Positions 61,042 through 64,000 of a DNA stretch of 64,000 nucleotides are shown one piece after another; positions within the stretch are counted from its first letter, which is position 1; the number at the start of each line of letters is the position of its first letter. A program made the position numbers and the translations under genes. The DNA is from Leptoclinus maculatus (lineage: Eukaryota > Chordata > Actinopteri > Perciformes > Stichaeidae): the NCBI GenBank assembly GCA_032191485.1, contig JAVDOI010000043.1, positions 400,078-464,077 on the forward strand. The letters run 5' to 3'. The notes beneath the pieces were generated by a model, which worked only from the letters and a program-made list of their open reading frames with translations, had not been told where the DNA came from and made no database searches.

Positions 61042-61491
61042 CGTGCGCGTGCGCGCTTAAGACGCCTCTTAGACCTGGGCTGCTTAAATAATGGATATTA
61101 ATTATTGGTCGGACCCTGCTGCCCCCCCCCCCCCCCCCGTGTCTCCAAATCTGGTTAACTGGATTTTGATTAATGAAATACGCGCGCCATGTCCTCCAGA
61201 AAAGCTAGACTTTTTCCCCCCTCCACGCGGCACTTCCGCGGAGGCTCGAGCGTCTCGAGCCCCGCACCCGCCTCCACATAAAGAGCCCGGGAAAAATAAG
61301 CGAATCTCCCTGTCACGCAAGAAGAATTATTACCCCCCCCCCCCCCTCTCTCATATCGTCGCATGCGCCGTAATTGGATACAATTTAACACCCCGCGGCC
61401 CACGGGCATGTCGGCAGGCGCGCTGCCTGCTATTAGCTCGCCTCGCCTCGCCACCCTATCATTTGTCAGATCAGTGTTTGTGTGCCTGTGC

Positions 61492-61531
<40 letters not shown>

Positions 61532-63560
61532 GCATGTGCATGTGGCTCGAGAAACCGGAGCCATTGTTGGAGTCCGGCCATGACCTAGCTGTGACGCACA
61601 GAGAGAGGAAGAGAGAGAGAGAAGAGGGGGGAGAGGGGGGAGGGAGAGGCGACAGCAGCAGCCCAGACGCTGGCTGAAAAACAAGCCGGAGCTGTCGCCT
61701 CGGAGCGATAGCGAGGCAGGCCCGGATTGGTGTTTGTCGCTCCCCCTGCGCGGCTTCCCACCGGGAGCCTCGGCTGCTGTCTATTAGAGCCCCCCAGAGC
61801 AGTGTTTACAGGCAAGGGGGGTACAGCCCCCTCCTAAACTCGGCTCACCCGCCGCGTGCACTAAATATAAGGCTGGAGAAGGTTAATGGGGAGATTTCAG
61901 CCTTAAAAGTATAAATAATTGACTGGAAGTTCTCGCGTTTAGCACTTTTATACGTCGAATGTTTTAATTAGCCATTTGCTCTGTAGGCTGCTGGTTCTGA
62001 ACGGGAGATTTACAGGTCTGCAAGAATGTGCGGAACTGCCGTATTTTGGGTGACATGTATAGACGTAAAGGAGTGGCGTATGAGTAAGATGCGAATCGGC
62101 TGCTAAAGCTAATTTTGTATTACACAAAAACGTAAATGTTTTTTCAGAGATTTAAGATTCAGCCCACGTGCTGCTGCCTCAAAAGTCTGCACTTACTCTA
62201 CACTTTTCCTATTGTCAACAAATCCCGTGGAAGACTAAAACCAACAACGTGTTCATCTTTCAGGATCTTTCAACTTCCGTTCTCTGTCTGTGGCACTTTG
62301 TACTGAAATTAATGTTTAGCTCGAAAATAAATGTAAAGTTTAATTTTTTTTAAAGGCTCAATTGGGCACGTGTAGTCTTTAGCAAACCTTAAACAGAAGT
62401 AAATCTTTCATTTGTCGGGGACTATTTTCAGTTGTGGATGAATCCACATTTGGTGCCCTGTTGAGCCATGTAGCAGGATGTGTGTGTGGGTTGGACTCCA
62501 AATGAACCACAGTGGTCGTGTTCATTGAAGAAACGTGTGGCTGTTCAGTGGGTTTTTAAACAACACCTATTGGGTTTGTTGACAATAAGAAAATCAGTGG
62601 TGCAGCCTTTCCATACATTATTATTATTAATTCCATTGAGTTCAGGGGCTCTGCAGAAACAAAATGTATAACTATTATTTCCAAAGGACTATTGTTCTTC
62701 CCCCAAAAGATTGAGTGGCTCAGCTCCAATTGTTGCCTCTGGGCCCCTCAAACAGGTTAGTCCGGCCAATCAGTGAGCGGGCAATTACACAACACCACAA
62801 CATTCAATGAATGGTAACTGGAATTTATCCCATATTTGTTTCAACCCGTTACCAGTGTACAAACCAACACCAAAGTATCTGTAGTTTACATTATTACACT
62901 ATGGATCTCTGGATTCCTCACTCTCATCGTGACACTGACCTTGAATCTGTGATTCATTATTTATTTGTTAGAGCTGAACAAAGTTTCTCTATAAGTAATT
63001 GCAAACACCACACGTGTGTGAAAACTAAATTCTAGTTTTCAAAGCTCGACATTGTGGTGATAATGTTGCGGTTTCCAAAGACCTTTAAAGGCTTGCGTGG
63101 TGTAGTACTCTAATTGGTTTCAAGTCTATCTTGAGATCAACCTGATGAAGCAGTGGATTAAATGATCATTTAAAAAAAATGATTTGGATGCTTAAACTAT
63201 GAGTTTAGTAATGTGTCTAAAAGTGGCAATGTTAAACCGAAGTGTCAAATTCTAAAATGAGAGTATTCTGACCATTTACATGAACGATTGTTTCAAAATG
63301 TCCCTCGGGATCCTCGTCACTAATTGGCTCCTGCACAGATTGTTACCTTTTTAAGATGCAGCCATCGCCTTACATTCAGGGACATACCCAGGATTTTAGA
63401 AATACATTTAACCCCACAGCAGAACCCCACACCCACCAAAAGCATTCCCCCAACCAAACTCAGAGCAAAAGTATTTTTTTTTTTTAAATCCAATATTTCT
63501 ATATCACGGTCTAAATTATGGCAGCAATTAACAATTATTATAATTTTTTAATTCAATTAT
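60600..63560. other. Intergenic sequence after the receptor gene
   Basis: Contains (TG)n at 61000-61033 and 61498-61527, poly-C runs at 61122-61138 and 61333-61346, and CpG-rich patches at 61160-61300 and 61380-61450 with TAAT cores (ATTAATTATTGG at 61097, GATTAATGAA at 61168, GTAATTGG at 61370). The stretch 62100-63560 is AT-rich with no gene recognised. Confidence 0.4.
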
Positions 63561-63579
63561 TGGACGGCTACTTCTTGAG

Positions 63580-63930
63580 GATCGCGTGTTGTATCCCTCT
63601 TTCCCCTGCGTCCTGTCTCATAACAGCTCGGCTGTGCTGCTGCTGCTGAGCGGAGAGCAGAAGCGAGCGGAGCTTCAAGCGCTGCGATCCGGCCCCGAAA
63701 GAGTTAAATTAATCTCTCCCTCTCCTGTCTCTCGCTCTCGCTCTCGCTCTCTCTCTCTCAACACACACAGGCTGCCACCGCCCCAGATAACAGAGGGGCG
63801 CCTCTCCCCAGCCAGCCAGCCTCCGCTAATCGCAGTGGCAGGAGGGAGGGGGGGAGTGTGTGGGGGGGAGTTGAGTGCCGGCGGCCTCTCACAGCGCTGG
63901 GCTTTTTATTGACGCTGCCTGCCTCTGTGT
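63580..63930. other. GC-rich stretch at the right edge, possible next promoter
   Basis: GC-rich sequence with a CTG run (63638-63648), a CTCGCT array (63730-63750) and G-rich runs (63845-63870), ending in (TG)n that runs off the window. It may be the CpG-rich start of the next gene; nothing coding was recognised. Confidence 0.25.
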
Positions 63931-63965
63931 GTGTGTCATCTGTGTGTGTGTGTGTATGTGTGTCA

Positions 63966-64000
<35 letters not shown>
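63930..64000. repeat. (TG)n with TCATC interruptions, running off the edge
   Basis: TGTGTG blocks separated by TCATCTG twice, continuing to the last base. Confidence 0.95.

Overview
The window looks like nuclear genomic DNA of a ray-finned (teleost) fish. The evidence is one vertebrate gene recognisable by protein sequence (mid1ip1), small exons with canonical GT-AG introns, a very high load of (TG)n/(AC)n/(CT)n microsatellites, and several interspersed repeat types common in teleosts. All identifications are from reading the sequence. No database search was run. Most long open frames here are artefacts of simple repeats (Cys-Val, His-Thr, Ser-Leu or Arg-Glu polymers) and are left out.

Layout. 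1-6.0 kb: no gene recognised; a CpG-rich block at about 430-860 with a perfect CRE and an E-box, a second GC-rich block at 2.16-2.66 kb, and two copies of a TACTTGAG/AAGTAC-rich element, one interrupted by a LINE-like fragment. 5.9-8.0 kb: a compact gene with CCAAT and TATA elements, a 166-codon uninterrupted reading frame for a MID1IP1/Spot14-family protein, and a polyadenylation signal. About 10.1-60.4 kb: one long plus-strand gene for a seven-transmembrane receptor resembling the cAMP-receptor-like class (Dictyostelium cAR/crl, vertebrate GPR157). Eleven exons are joined by exact splice sites and matching phases; a candidate first exon lies at 10296-10376. The first half of TM1 is the only unresolved stretch. 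Introns of 0.1-12 kb hold dense microsatellites, TIR elements, PIF/Harbinger relics, a roughly 0.5-kb inverted repeat and several homeobox-site-rich stretches that could be enhancers. 60.4-64 kb: intergenic, with a small promoter-like module at 60.52-60.57 kb, CpG-rich patches, and a GC-rich stretch at the right edge that may belong to the next locus.

The two genes share a strand but not an evident pathway: mid1ip1 acts in lipogenesis and on microtubules, while the receptor is a membrane signalling protein whose ligand cannot be deduced here. The most interesting items are the extremely split receptor gene, its ambiguous TM1 junction, the decayed Harbinger pair, and the intronic regulatory-looking islands.
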